The translations under genes were made by a program, and so were the position numbers. From NCBI RefSeq assembly GCF_001514215.1, contig NZ_KQ948870.1, forward strand, positions 62,001 to 126,000: a stretch of 64,000 nucleotides of DNA, in the 5' to 3' direction. The first letter of the stretch is position 1. Each line of letters starts with the position of its first letter. Source of the DNA: Streptomyces bungoensis (GTDB lineage: Bacteria; Actinomycetota; Actinomycetes; Streptomycetales; Streptomycetaceae). The notes under the pieces are model-generated. The model made no database searches and had not been told where the DNA came from. It worked only from the letters and a program-made list of their open reading frames with translations. This document shows, piece after piece, positions 1 through 8,368 of the stretch.

Positions 1-1884
1 ACGAACATGCCGCCGCACAACCTGCGCGAGGTCGTCACCGCCGCCCGCCACCTGATCCGGTACCCGAACGCGGACCTGGACGCGCTGATGAAGCACGTCC
101 CGGGACCCGACCTGCCCACCGGCGGCCGGATCGTCGGCCTGGACGGCATCCGGGACGCGTACGCGACGGGCCGCGGCACGTTCAAGATGCGCGCCACGGT
201 CACGATCGAGACGGTGACCGCACGCCGCAAGGGCCTCGTCGTCACCGAACTGCCGTTCACGGTCGGTCCGGAGAAGGTGATCGCCAAGATCAAGGACCTG
301 GTCAACGGCAAGAAGGTCCAGGGCATCGCCGACGTCAAGGACCTCACCGACCGCGAGCACGGCCTGCGCCTGGTCATCGAGATCAAGAACGGCTTCGTGC
401 CGGAGGCGATCCTGGAGCAGCTGTACAAGCTGACGCCCATGGAGGAGTCCTTCGGCATCAACAACGTGGCCCTGGTCGACGGCCAGCCGCTCACCCTCGG
501 CCTGAAGGAGCTGCTGGAGGTCTACCTCGACCACCGCTTCGAGGTGGTCCGGCGCCGCAGCGAGTACCGCCGCGGCAGGAGGCGGGACCGGCTGCACCTG
601 GTGGAGGGCCTGCTCACCGCGCTGGTCGACATCGACGAGGTCATCCGGCTGATCCGGTCCAGCGAGAACTCCGCGCAGGCCAAGGAGCGCCTGATGCGGC
701 GGTTCTCGCTGAGCGAGGTCCAGACGCAGTACATCCTCGACACGCCGCTGCGCCGGCTCACGAAGTACGACCGCATCGAGCTGGAGGCGGAGAAGGACAA
801 GCTCACCGCGGAGATCGCGGAGCTGACCCGGATCCTGGAGTCCGACGCGGAGCTGCGCAAGCTGGTCTCGGCCGAACTGGCCGCGGTGGCCAAGAAGTTC
901 GGCACCGACCGGCGCACGGTCCTGCTGGAGTCCGCGGGCGCCCCGGTGGCCGCCGTGCCGCTGCAGGTGGCCGACGACCCGTGCCGGGTGATGCTGTCCT
1001 CGACGGGTCTGCTGGCCCGTACGGCGACCGACGAGCCGTTCGCCGAGGAGGCGGGCGCCAAGCGCGTCAAGCACGACGTGATCGTCTCGGCGGTCCCGGC
1101 GACCGCGCGGGGCGTGATCGGCGCGGTGACCTCGGCCGGCCGGCTGCTGCGGATCAACGTGGTCGACCTGCCGCAGCTGCCCGAGTCGGCCTCGGCGAAC
1201 CTCTCCGGAGGAGCTCCGCTGGCGGAGTTCGTCTCCCTGGAGGACGACGAGACGGTGGTGTGCCTGAGCACGCTGGACGAGTCGTCGCCCGGCCTGGCGC
1301 TCGGCACCGAGCAGGGCATCGTCAAGCGCGTGGTGCCCGACTACCCGTCCAACAAGGAGGAGTTGGAGGTCATCACCCTCAAGGAGGGCGACCGGATCGT
1401 CGGCGCGGTGGAGCTGCGCACCGGCGAGGAGGACCTGGTGTTCATCACGGACGACGCGCAGCTGCTGCGTTTCCAGGCCTCCGCGGTGCGCCCGCAGGGC
1501 CGTCCGGCGGGCGGTGTGGCGGGCATCAAGCTCGGCGAGGGTGCGAAGGTCATCTCCTTCACGGCGGTCGACCCGGCCGTCGACGCGGTGGTCTTCACGG
1601 TGGCCGGCTCGCGCGGCACGCTGGACGACTCCGTGCAGACCACGGCCAAGCTGACCCCGTTCGACCAGTACCCGCGCAAGGGCCGGGCCACCGGCGGGGT
1701 GCGCTGCCAGCGGTTCCTGAAGGGCGAGGACTGCCTGTCGCTGGGCTGGGCGGGCCCCGTGCCGGCCCGGGCGGCGCAGAAGAACGGCACCCCGGTGCAG
1801 CTGCCGGAGCTCGACCCGCGCCGCGACGGCTCGGGCACCTCGCTGCCGAAGACGGTGGCCGTGGTCGCGGGACCGGTGCTCTAG
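1..1884 (+). CDS. parC: DNA topoisomerase IV subunit A (ParC-like), 3' part only
   Basis: The A subunit breaks and rejoins DNA, working with the ParE-type B subunit at 17709-19832 to unlink replicated chromosomes. The frame is open from the first base, so the gene starts before the window. About 627 residues remain of a family usually near 820, and the catalytic tyrosine region is missing. The visible part starts at TNMPPHNLREV, in the breakage-reunion core, and continues through the coiled-coil region (many Leu/Glu/Lys, about residues 180-300) into a C-terminal beta-pinwheel with GVAGIKLGEG-type blades. The canonical gyrase box QRRGGKG is absent and PRKGRATGG stands in its region, which favours topoisomerase IV over gyrase. 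Its TAG stop overlaps the stop of the convergent GTPase gene in a shared CTAG. Confidence 0.93.
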   Translation, partial: TNMPPHNLREVVTAARHLIRYPNADLDALMKHVPGPDLPTGGRIVGLDGIRDAYATGRGTFKMRATVTIETVTARRKGLVVTELPFTVGPEKVIAKIKDLVNGKKVQGIADVKDLTDREHGLRLVIEIKNGFVPEAILEQLYKLTPMEESFGINNVALVDGQPLTLGLKELLEVYLDHRFEVVRRRSEYRRGRRRDRLHLVEGLLTALVDIDEVIRLIRSSENSAQAKERLMRRFSLSEVQTQYILDTPLRRLTKYDRIELEAEKDKLTAEIAELTRILESDAELRKLVSAELAAVAKKFGTDRRTVLLESAGAPVAAVPLQVADDPCRVMLSSTGLLARTATDEPFAEEAGAKRVKHDVIVSAVPATARGVIGAVTSAGRLLRINVVDLPQLPESASANLSGGAPLAEFVSLEDDETVVCLSTLDESSPGLALGTEQGIVKRVVPDYPSNKEELEVITLKEGDRIVGAVELRTGEEDLVFITDDAQLLRFQASAVRPQGRPAGGVAGIKLGEGAKVISFTAVDPAVDAVVFTVAGSRGTLDDSVQTTAKLTPFDQYPRKGRATGGVRCQRFLKGEDCLSLGWAGPVPARAAQKNGTPVQLPELDPRRDGSGTSLPKTVAVVAGPVL

Positions 1885-2957
1885 GGCTCGTACGCCTCGG
1901 GTCCGTAGGTCCCGGGCTCGTCCTCGGTGCCCTGGACGTAGCGCAGGACGCCCCACATGCCGTGCTCGTCGGCGTGCGGGGCGTCGTTCCCGCACGCCTG
2001 GAGCTCCTTGGCGAGGCCGTCCGCGTCGATGCCGGACCCGATCAGCACGAGCTGGCTGAGGCGGGCACCGGCGGCCGGCCAGGGCTCGGGGTAGAAGCGC
2101 AGGAACCGGCCGACGGCGTGGACGGCGTACCGGTTGCGGGGGTCGTACGGCCCGAAGTCGACGTACCCCTTGATCCGGTACAGGCCCTCGGGGCGGCCGT
2201 CCAGGAAGCGCATCAGCCGGCGGGGTTCCAGGGGCGCCTCGGCGGTGAAGGAGAGGCTGTCGTAGCCGGTGTGCAGGTGCCCGGCGTGCTCCCGGTCGTC
2301 ACCGGGCTCGTGCAGGTCGTCGAAGGACAGTTGGCCGATGCGTTCCTCACCCGGCCTGCAGTCGAAGAGGATCTCGGGGTCGATGCGGCCGTAGGTGGCG
2401 GGGACGACGGCCGCCCGGTCGGTGAGCGAGCGGACGAGGCCGAGGACGCGGCCGGCGTCGGCGGCCCGGTCCAGCTTGTTGACCACGACCAGGTCGGCCA
2501 GGGCCAGGTGCCGGTCGATCTCCGGGTGCCGGGCGCGGGTGTCGTCGATCTCGGCGGCGTCGACGACCTCGACGAGGCCGCCGTAGACGATCCCCGGATG
2601 TTCGCTGGCCAGCACCATCCGTACCAGTTCCTGCGGCTCGGCGAGCCCGCTGGCCTCGATGACGATGACGTCGATGCCGGTTTCGGGCGCGGCGAGCCGG
2701 TCGAGGTACAGGTCGAGTTCGCTCGTGTCCACGGCACAGCACAGGCAGCCGTTGCCGAGCGAGACGGTCGAGTCGCCGAGGGCGCCGGCGACGGCCATCG
2801 CGTCGATCTCGATGGCCCCGAAGTCGTTGACGATCGCTCCGATGCGGCTGCCTCCGCTGCGGTGCAGGAGGTGGTTGAGGAGCGTGGTCTTCCCGGAGCC
2901 GAGGAATCCGGCGAGGACGACGACCGGGATCTGGTGCGGGGTAGGCGTGTTGCCCAA
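1881..2957 (-). CDS. CobW/P47K (COG0523) GTP-binding metal chaperone-like protein
   Basis: This is a G3E-family GTPase of the CobW/YjiA/ZigA group, thought to deliver zinc, cobalt or another metal to client proteins. At 358 residues it has a Walker A AGFLGSGKTT at 16-25, the metal-binding CLCC motif at 71-74, a switch-like VIEASGLAEP, NKLD for guanine recognition and a C-terminal CobW_C domain. The best start is a TTG at 2957 preceded by AGAGGG; no ATG or GTG lies between it and the essential Walker motif. I found no Zur-type palindrome upstream, so zinc control cannot be argued from sequence. It is a single gene, convergent with parC. The client metal or enzyme is unknown. Confidence 0.9.
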   Translation of the reverse strand: MGNTPTPHQIPVVVLAGFLGSGKTTLLNHLLHRSGGSRIGAIVNDFGAIEIDAMAVAGALGDSTVSLGNGCLCCAVDTSELDLYLDRLAAPETGIDVIVIEASGLAEPQELVRMVLASEHPGIVYGGLVEVVDAAEIDDTRARHPEIDRHLALADLVVVNKLDRAADAGRVLGLVRSLTDRAAVVPATYGRIDPEILFDCRPGEERIGQLSFDDLHEPGDDREHAGHLHTGYDSLSFTAEAPLEPRRLMRFLDGRPEGLYRIKGYVDFGPYDPRNRYAVHAVGRFLRFYPEPWPAAGARLSQLVLIGSGIDADGLAKELQACGNDAPHADEHGMWGVLRYVQGTEDEPGTYGPEAYEP

Positions 2958-3035
2958 GGGGCGGCCCTCTCGTGCGCGGCTGTCTGCCGGACCAGGATAG
3001 GAACTCCCGGGTCGTCCCGGCGGCCGGCCTCCGCC

Positions 3036-4211
3036 TCACGCGGGTACGGGGACCGGTGCCGGCACGGGCGCCGGCGCCTGGGGGCCGACGTAGCGGGCCA
3101 CCGGGCGGATGATCTTCGAATCCTCGGCCTGCTCCAGGATGTTGGCGCTCCAGCCCACGACCCGCGCCGCCGCGAAGGTGGGCGTGAACATCTCGCGGGG
3201 CAGGCCGCAGAGTTCCATGACCACGCCCGCGTAGTACTCGACGTTGGTGTGCAGTTCGCGGCCCGGCTTGAGCTCGGCGAGGATCGCCTCGACCTGGCGC
3301 TCGACCTGGACGGCGAGGTCGACGCGCGGTCCGCCGAAGCCGAGCGCGATCTCGCGGAGCATGCGGGAACGGGGGTCCTCGGTGCGGTAGACGGGGTGGC
3401 CGAAGCCCATGATGCGGTCCCCGGCGAGCACCCGTTCCCGGATCCAGGCGTCGGTCCGGTCCGGCGTTCCGATCGCGTCCAGGGTGTCGAGGGCGCGGCT
3501 GGGCGCGCCGCCGTGCAGCGGTCCGGACAGCGCTCCCACCGCGCCGGTCAGGCAGGCGGCCACGTCGGCGCCGGTGGACGCGATGACCCGCGCGGTGAAG
3601 GTGGACGCGTTGAATCCGTGGTCGATGGTGGAGATCAGGTATTGCTCGACCGCTCGGGCCTGCCGGGGGTCCGGTTCCTCACCGGTGAGCATGTACAGGT
3701 AGTCGGCCGCGTGGGAGAGGTCCTCGCGCGGCTCCACCGGGTCGAGTCCGCGGCCGAGCCGGTACAGGGCGGTGAGCAGGGTCGGTACGGCGGCGCAGGC
3801 GGCGAGGGCGTCCGCGCGGCGCCGGCCGGCGTCGATGTCGTACACCGGCCGGAAGCCCTTCGCGGCGCCGAGCAGCGAGAGCGCCGTACGCATCCCGGCC
3901 AGCGGTCCGGAGGTCCGGCTCGCGGCGGCGATGGCGGGCAGGGCCGCGCGGACCTCGTCGGGCAGCCGGCGCAGCGCCGCGGTCTCGGCGGTGAAGGCGG
4001 CCCGGCGGTCGGGGCCGGGCAGCTCGCCGTGGAGCAGGAGGTGCCAGACGTCCTCGAAGCCGCGGGTCCGGGCGAGTTCGACGGCCGAGTACTGGCGGTA
4101 GTGGTAGAAGCCCTCCGTTCCCCGGACGTCTCCCACCTCGGTGTCGGTGACGACGACCCCCGCGAGACCGCGCGGCACGTCGACGCGGGGTGCGGTCCTG
4201 TTGATGCCCAT
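3036..4211 (-). CDS. Citrate synthase (type 2, Gram-positive style)
   Basis: It condenses acetyl-CoA with oxaloacetate, or possibly propionyl-CoA as a methylcitrate synthase. The 391-residue protein is the short, non-allosteric type. Active-site histidines are visible at H233 (GPLHGGA) and H272 (GFGHPVY), plus H198 in STIDHGF. At the position of the catalytic aspartate (NVD in the family) this protein has NVEYYAG, E325, a conservative change that I recall in other actinobacterial relatives. The C-terminus is a Pro/Ala/Val-rich tail of about 12 residues. The ATG at 4211 has a good GAGGAG site. It is divergent from a second citrate-synthase homologue at 4336, with 124 bp of unusually AT-rich DNA between them. 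Citrate versus methylcitrate specificity cannot be decided by eye. Confidence 0.9.
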   Translation of the reverse strand: MGINRTAPRVDVPRGLAGVVVTDTEVGDVRGTEGFYHYRQYSAVELARTRGFEDVWHLLLHGELPGPDRRAAFTAETAALRRLPDEVRAALPAIAAASRTSGPLAGMRTALSLLGAAKGFRPVYDIDAGRRRADALAACAAVPTLLTALYRLGRGLDPVEPREDLSHAADYLYMLTGEEPDPRQARAVEQYLISTIDHGFNASTFTARVIASTGADVAACLTGAVGALSGPLHGGAPSRALDTLDAIGTPDRTDAWIRERVLAGDRIMGFGHPVYRTEDPRSRMLREIALGFGGPRVDLAVQVERQVEAILAELKPGRELHTNVEYYAGVVMELCGLPREMFTPTFAAARVVGWSANILEQAEDSKIIRPVARYVGPQAPAPVPAPVPVPA

Positions 4212-4335
4212 GGTGAGCTCCTCGCTGGACTTGATCTGACGTGACTCGACTGTCCATGATGGATCAAATGACTGTCAATGTTGATTAAATCAATCTATAG
4301 ACGTCAAGGTGTCCTGAGGCCGCTACGGTGACCCC
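4212..4335. promoter_or_regulatory. AT-rich divergent promoter region between two citrate synthase genes
   Basis: This 124-bp gap is much more AT-rich than its surroundings. It contains an inverted repeat, TTGAT-TAA-ATCAA, at 4281-4293, two further TGATC/GATCA elements near 4231 and 4261, and the symmetric TCTATAGA at 4294-4301. On the plus strand CTGTCA (4272-4277) and TATAGA (4296-4301) are 18 bp apart and could be the promoter of the downstream gene. On the minus strand TTGACA and TTGACG hexamers point toward the 3036-4211 gene. The DNA-binding domain of the neighbouring protein makes this a plausible operator; that link is inference. Confidence 0.5.
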
Positions 4336-5592
4336 ATGCGCGATCACGAACCCGTTCCCGGCAGCTCCGGGCACAGGCTGACCACCAGGGAGACCGCCGA
4401 GGCGCTCGGCGTGAAGCCGGAGACGGTGTACGCCTACGTGAGCCGCGGCCTGCTCACCAGCAGACGGGAGCCCGGCGGCCGCGCCAGCACCTTCGACGCG
4501 GCGGAGGTCGACGCCCTCGCCCGCCGCAACCGGCGGGAGGCGGCGGGAACCCCGGGCTCCGGCGCGGACCTGTCCGTGCGGACCCGGCTCACGCTGATCG
4601 ACGACGACCGGTACTACTTCCGGGGCGTCGACGCCACCGAGCTGGCCGTCCGCCACTCCTACGAGGAGGTCGCGGAGTGGCTGTGGACCGGCCGGCTGAC
4701 CCCGGGCGTGACCTTCACCGCGCCCGAGGCCTCCGTCACGGTCGCCCGCCGGGCCGTGGACGCCCTGCCCGAGCACACCTCCCCCACCGACCGGCTGCGG
4801 GTCGCGGCGATCGCCGCCGCCGCCGAGGACCCGCTGCGCTTCGACCTGTCCGAGGAGACCGTGCTCGGCACGGGGCGCACCCTCATCCCCACCCTCGTCG
4901 CGGCGCTGCCCCCGGCCCGGCCCGGCCACCGGGACACCGGCCCGCTGGCCCACCGCCTGTGGGCCCGGCTGACCGGCCGCCCCGCCGACGAGGCCTCGCT
5001 GCACGTCCTGGACACCGCCCTCGCCCTGCTCGTCGACCACGACCTGGCCGCCTCCACGCTCGCCGTCCGCGTCGCCGCCTCCGCCCGCGCGCACGCCTAC
5101 GCTGCCGTCTCGGCGGGTCTCGGCGTCCTGGAGGGACCGCTGCACGGCGCCGCGAGCGGCCTGGCCCACCGGATGCTGCTCGAGGTGCTCGACCAGGGCA
5201 CCGCGGTCCCGGTGATCGCGGACGAACTGCGTGCGGGACGCCGTATCCCCGGCCTCGGCCACCGGCTCTACGCCGGCGAAGACCCGCGCGCGCGGGTGCT
5301 GTTCGGCCTCCTGGAGCAGGTCCCGCGCGCGGAGCCCGCCCTGCTCGCGGCGCGGGACGTCGTCGCCACGACCGCCCGGCACGCCCCGCTGCACGCCAAC
5401 GTCGACCTGGCCCTGGCCGTGTTCACCGCCTCCAGCGGCATGCCCGCCACGGCCGGTGAGACGATCTTCGCCGTCGCCCGGACGGCGGGCTGGATCGCCC
5501 ACGCCCTGGAGGAGTACGGCGAACGCCCGCTGCGCATGCGCCCCAGCGGTCACTACGTCGGCCCGCGTCCGCCGCAGCCCCTGCCCGGCTAG
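4336..5592 (+). CDS. Citrate synthase-like protein with N-terminal MerR-type helix-turn-helix
   Basis: This 418-residue protein joins a DNA-binding domain to a citrate synthase fold. Residues 15-65 form a MerR/excisionase-like winged helix (TTRETAEALGVKPETVYAYV, then a basic wing GGRASTFDAAEVDALARR). The rest matches citrate synthase, with H270 (GPLHGAAS), H309 (GLGHRLY) and D357 (NVDLAL) all kept, so catalysis is possible. The ATG at 4336 is the first in frame after the AT-rich promoter region. It is divergent from a conventional citrate synthase, which suggests either a metabolite-sensing regulator of that gene or a bifunctional enzyme. Both ideas are inference; the domain architecture and the retained active-site residues are seen directly. 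Confidence 0.85.
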   Translation: MRDHEPVPGSSGHRLTTRETAEALGVKPETVYAYVSRGLLTSRREPGGRASTFDAAEVDALARRNRREAAGTPGSGADLSVRTRLTLIDDDRYYFRGVDATELAVRHSYEEVAEWLWTGRLTPGVTFTAPEASVTVARRAVDALPEHTSPTDRLRVAAIAAAAEDPLRFDLSEETVLGTGRTLIPTLVAALPPARPGHRDTGPLAHRLWARLTGRPADEASLHVLDTALALLVDHDLAASTLAVRVAASARAHAYAAVSAGLGVLEGPLHGAASGLAHRMLLEVLDQGTAVPVIADELRAGRRIPGLGHRLYAGEDPRARVLFGLLEQVPRAEPALLAARDVVATTARHAPLHANVDLALAVFTASSGMPATAGETIFAVARTAGWIAHALEEYGERPLRMRPSGHYVGPRPPQPLPG

Positions 5593-5639
5593 CGTCCGCC
5601 CCGGGACACGGGGACGGCCGGAAGTCACCCCGGGGGGAG

Positions 5640-5658
5640 TCAGGTTAGGCTCACCTCT
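5640..5658 (+). promoter_or_regulatory. Iron box (DmdR/IdeR-type operator)
   Basis: The 19-mer TCAGGTTAGGCTCACCTCT matches the Streptomyces iron box, as I remember it from desferrioxamine genes (TTAGGTTAGGCTCACCTAA), at 16 of 19 positions, including the whole central core. It ends one base before the GTG start of the next gene. A bound iron regulator would therefore cover the promoter or start of that gene and should repress it when iron is sufficient. Only this one copy was seen in the window. Confidence 0.75.
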
Positions 5659-6600
5659 GTGAGTAGGTGTGCGACCGTCTCCCGGCGTCTCGACGAGCCC
5701 CTTCCCGGCACGGCTGCCACGGCGACGACGTGGCTGCTGCTGGAACAGCCCGGGCCGTGGGGCGCCAAGGCGCTCACTTCCAGCCATCTCGACCCCGCCC
5801 TCGGCCGCGCCCTGGAGGCCGCCGCCGAGGGCACCGGCGTGCGCGTCGCCCTCATCCGCAGGCCCGGCCGCCACGCCGATCCCGGACGGCCCGAGCTGCG
5901 GCAGGTGTACGCGGCCCACACCGTGCCGGGCAACGTCTGGCTGCACGGCGCCACCACCCGCGATCCGCGCCGGCTGCTCGGCCTCGACTTCGCCGCTCTC
6001 GGCGCGGGCGACCACCGGACCTTCGGCGCCGCGCTCGAGGGCCGCCCGCACACGGGCGACCCGCTCGCGCTCGTGTGCACCAACGGCAAGCGCGACCGCT
6101 GCTGCGCCCTGCTGGGCCGTCCCCTCGCCGGTGAACTGGCGGCGTCCGGGGTGCGCGGCGTCTGGGAGGTCACCCATCTGGGTGGTCACCGCTTCTCACC
6201 GACCGTGCTGGTCCTGCCGTACGGGTATGCGTACGGCCGCGCGGAGGCGCACACCGTCAAGGAAGCCCTCCACGGGGCGCGCGAGGGGCGCGTGCTGGTC
6301 GAGGGGTGCCGCGGCTGCTCGGCGTGGGACCGGCCCGGTCAGGCGGCCGAACTGGCCGTGCGCGAGGCGGCGGGCGAGTACCGGGCGGGTGCGCTGAGCG
6401 TCGTACGGACCGAGGGCCGGGCCCAGCTGTGGGAGGTCGTTGTCGCGCACGCCGACGGGCGCCGCTGGAGCGTCACGGTGGCCCAGGGCGCCTCGCTCCC
6501 GCCGCGCCCGGAGAGCTGCGGCGCGGCGGTGCTCGGCACTCCGGCGCGGATGGACGTGGTCGCCCTGCGCCAACTGGGGACACCGGCGCTGGCGAGCTGA
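5659..6600 (+). CDS. Sucrase/ferredoxin-like family protein (probable [2Fe-2S] thioredoxin-fold protein)
   Basis: This 313-residue protein belongs to the sucrase/ferredoxin-like group, a thioredoxin-like fold related to [2Fe-2S] proteins whose biochemical role is mostly unknown. Candidate cluster ligands are C140 (VCTNGKRDRCC) with C148/C149, and histidines in VTHLGGHRF (about 173-177). A second pair, CRGC, sits at 217-220. The start is the GTG at 5659, immediately after the iron box, which leaves no room for a ribosome-binding site downstream of the operator, so a leaderless transcript is possible. The iron box implies derepression under iron starvation. A role in electron transfer to iron or siderophore metabolism would fit but is not shown. 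It stands alone on the plus strand. Confidence 0.8.
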   Translation: MSRCATVSRRLDEPLPGTAATATTWLLLEQPGPWGAKALTSSHLDPALGRALEAAAEGTGVRVALIRRPGRHADPGRPELRQVYAAHTVPGNVWLHGATTRDPRRLLGLDFAALGAGDHRTFGAALEGRPHTGDPLALVCTNGKRDRCCALLGRPLAGELAASGVRGVWEVTHLGGHRFSPTVLVLPYGYAYGRAEAHTVKEALHGAREGRVLVEGCRGCSAWDRPGQAAELAVREAAGEYRAGALSVVRTEGRAQLWEVVVAHADGRRWSVTVAQGASLPPRPESCGAAVLGTPARMDVVALRQLGTPALAS

Positions 6601-6694
6601 ACCGGGCTTCCCCCGGCGCCGCCGGCGAGCCGGCCGGGAGATCCACGCCACACCCGCTACGGCGGCACCCCGCGGCCCACGTACCGTCGTGGGC

Positions 6695-8368
6695 ATGAGC
6701 CCCACTCCCCCCGCACGCCGCCTGCGCCTGGGTCTGCCGCGGCGGATGTTCTCGCAGGTGCTGCTGATGCAACTGGCGATCGCCGCGGGAGTGGCGGTGC
6801 TCGCCACCGGGCTGTTCCTGGCGCCGCTGAGCAAACAGCTGGACCAGGAGGCGATGCGCCGCGCGCTGGCCATCGCGCAGACCACGGCCCAGGACCCGCG
6901 GATCGCCGAGGGCGTCCTGACCACCCCGCCGACCCGGGACGGCCCGGTGCAGAAGGAGGCCGAGCGGATCCGGCACGCCACGAACGCCGAGTACATCGTG
7001 GTGCTCGACCGGCACAAGATCCGCTGGTCGCACCCCACGCTCAGCGAGATCGGCCACCAGGTCTCCACCAGCCCCAAGGAGGCGCTCGCCGGCAACCAGG
7101 TCATGGAGATCGACAAGGGCACGCTGGGCCGTTCCGCGCGCGGCAAGGTGCCGCTGTACGACGCCGATCACCGGATCGTCGGTGCGGTGTCGGTCGGTAT
7201 CGCGTACGACAGTGTGCGCGCCCGGCTGATCAGCGCGATACCGGGGCTGTTCGCCTACGCGGGCGGTGCGCTCGCGGTGGGCGCGCTGGCCGCCTGGCTG
7301 GTCTCCCGGCGGGTGCAGCGGCAGACCCGGGACCTGGCCTTCTCGGACATCTCGGCGCTGCTCGCCGAGCGCGAGGCGATGCTGCACGGCATCCGTGAGG
7401 GCGTGGTCGCCCTCGACCGCGGGGGCCGCATCCGGCTGCTGAACGACGAGGCGCGGCGGCTGCTGGGGATCGGCGACGAGGCGGTCGGCCTGGCGCCGGA
7501 CGAGGCGCTGGGCGAGGGCCGCACGACGGACGTCCTGGCCGGCCGGGTGACGGGGACCGACCTGCTGACCGTGCGCGGCCACCGGGTGCTGGTCGCCAAC
7601 CGCATGCCCACGGACGACGGCGGCGCCGTGGCCACCCTGCGCGACCGCACCGAACTGGAGCGGCTGGGCCGCGAACTCGACTCCACGCACGGCCTGATCG
7701 ACGCCCTGCGCGCCCAGGACCACGAGCACGCCAACCGCATGCACACCCTGCTCGGCCTGCTGGAGCTGGAGATGTACGACGACGCCGTGGAGTTCGTCGG
7801 CGAGGTCGTCGGGGACCACCGGGTCACCGCCGAGCAGGTCACCGAGAAGATCCAGGACCCGCTGCTGGCCGCCCTGCTGGTCGGCAAGGCGACCGTGGCG
7901 GCGGAGCGGGGCGTCGCGCTGTGGGTGTCGGAACGCACGTGGCTGCCGGACCGGCTGATCGACCCCCGGGGTCTGGTCACGGTCGTGGGCAACCTGGTGG
8001 ACAACGCGCTGGACGCGGTCGCGGCGACTCCGCACGCGCGCGTGGAGGTCGAGTTGCGCGCCGACGGCCCCGCGGTCGTCCTGAGGGTGCGTGACACCGG
8101 GCCCGGCATCCCCGCGGACCAACGGGAGTTGATCTTCACGGAGGGCTGGTCCACCAAGAAGCCGCCCGCGCACGGCAAACGCGGCCTGGGGCTGTCGCTG
8201 GTACGGCGGCTGGCCGAACGGCAGGGCGGCAGCGCGTCGGTGGGCACGGCGGACGGCGGGGGCGCTGAGTTCACCGTCGTCCTGCCCGAGGCGCTGGCCG
8301 GGGCGGAGCCGGGGGGCGGCGGGGAGTCCCCGGAGCCCGCCGTCGCCGCCGAGGAGGAGGCGCGGTGA
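6695..8368 (+). CDS. Sensor histidine kinase, CitA/DcuS family
   Basis: This membrane kinase probably senses a di- or tricarboxylate or a related small acid. The 557 residues contain TM1 (about 22-44), an extracytoplasmic PDC-type sensor (45-181), TM2 (182-203), a PAS domain (225-320), a SpoOB-like dimerisation segment with the likely phospho-His H343 (QDHEHANRMH), the N box around N433/N438 and DTGPGI (467-472) of the ATPase. I chose the ATG at 6695 because the transmembrane segment follows at once and upstream codons look non-coding. The stop overlaps the regulator's GTG start as GTGA, so the two are translationally coupled. The ligand is not predictable from sequence alone. Confidence 0.92.
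   Translation: MSPTPPARRLRLGLPRRMFSQVLLMQLAIAAGVAVLATGLFLAPLSKQLDQEAMRRALAIAQTTAQDPRIAEGVLTTPPTRDGPVQKEAERIRHATNAEYIVVLDRHKIRWSHPTLSEIGHQVSTSPKEALAGNQVMEIDKGTLGRSARGKVPLYDADHRIVGAVSVGIAYDSVRARLISAIPGLFAYAGGALAVGALAAWLVSRRVQRQTRDLAFSDISALLAEREAMLHGIREGVVALDRGGRIRLLNDEARRLLGIGDEAVGLAPDEALGEGRTTDVLAGRVTGTDLLTVRGHRVLVANRMPTDDGGAVATLRDRTELERLGRELDSTHGLIDALRAQDHEHANRMHTLLGLLELEMYDDAVEFVGEVVGDHRVTAEQVTEKIQDPLLAALLVGKATVAAERGVALWVSERTWLPDRLIDPRGLVTVVGNLVDNALDAVAATPHARVEVELRADGPAVVLRVRDTGPGIPADQRELIFTEGWSTKKPPAHGKRGLGLSLVRRLAERQGGSASVGTADGGGAEFTVVLPEALAGAEPGGGGESPEPAVAAEEEAR

Noticed and set aside
2958..3035. Zur operator upstream of the CobW-like GTPase
   Set aside because: The gap is GC-rich and lacks a TGAAAAT-type palindrome.
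981..4244. A 1087-residue open frame on the plus strand running across parC, the GTPase and citrate synthase
   Set aside because: It overlaps three genes with clear family motifs in other frames and is composed of Arg/Gly/Ala/Val-rich shadow sequence typical of high-GC DNA.
4285..6189. A 634-residue open frame antisense to the HTH-citrate synthase and sucrase/ferredoxin-like genes
   Set aside because: It has low-complexity composition, no recognisable domain, and overlaps two well-supported genes and the iron box.
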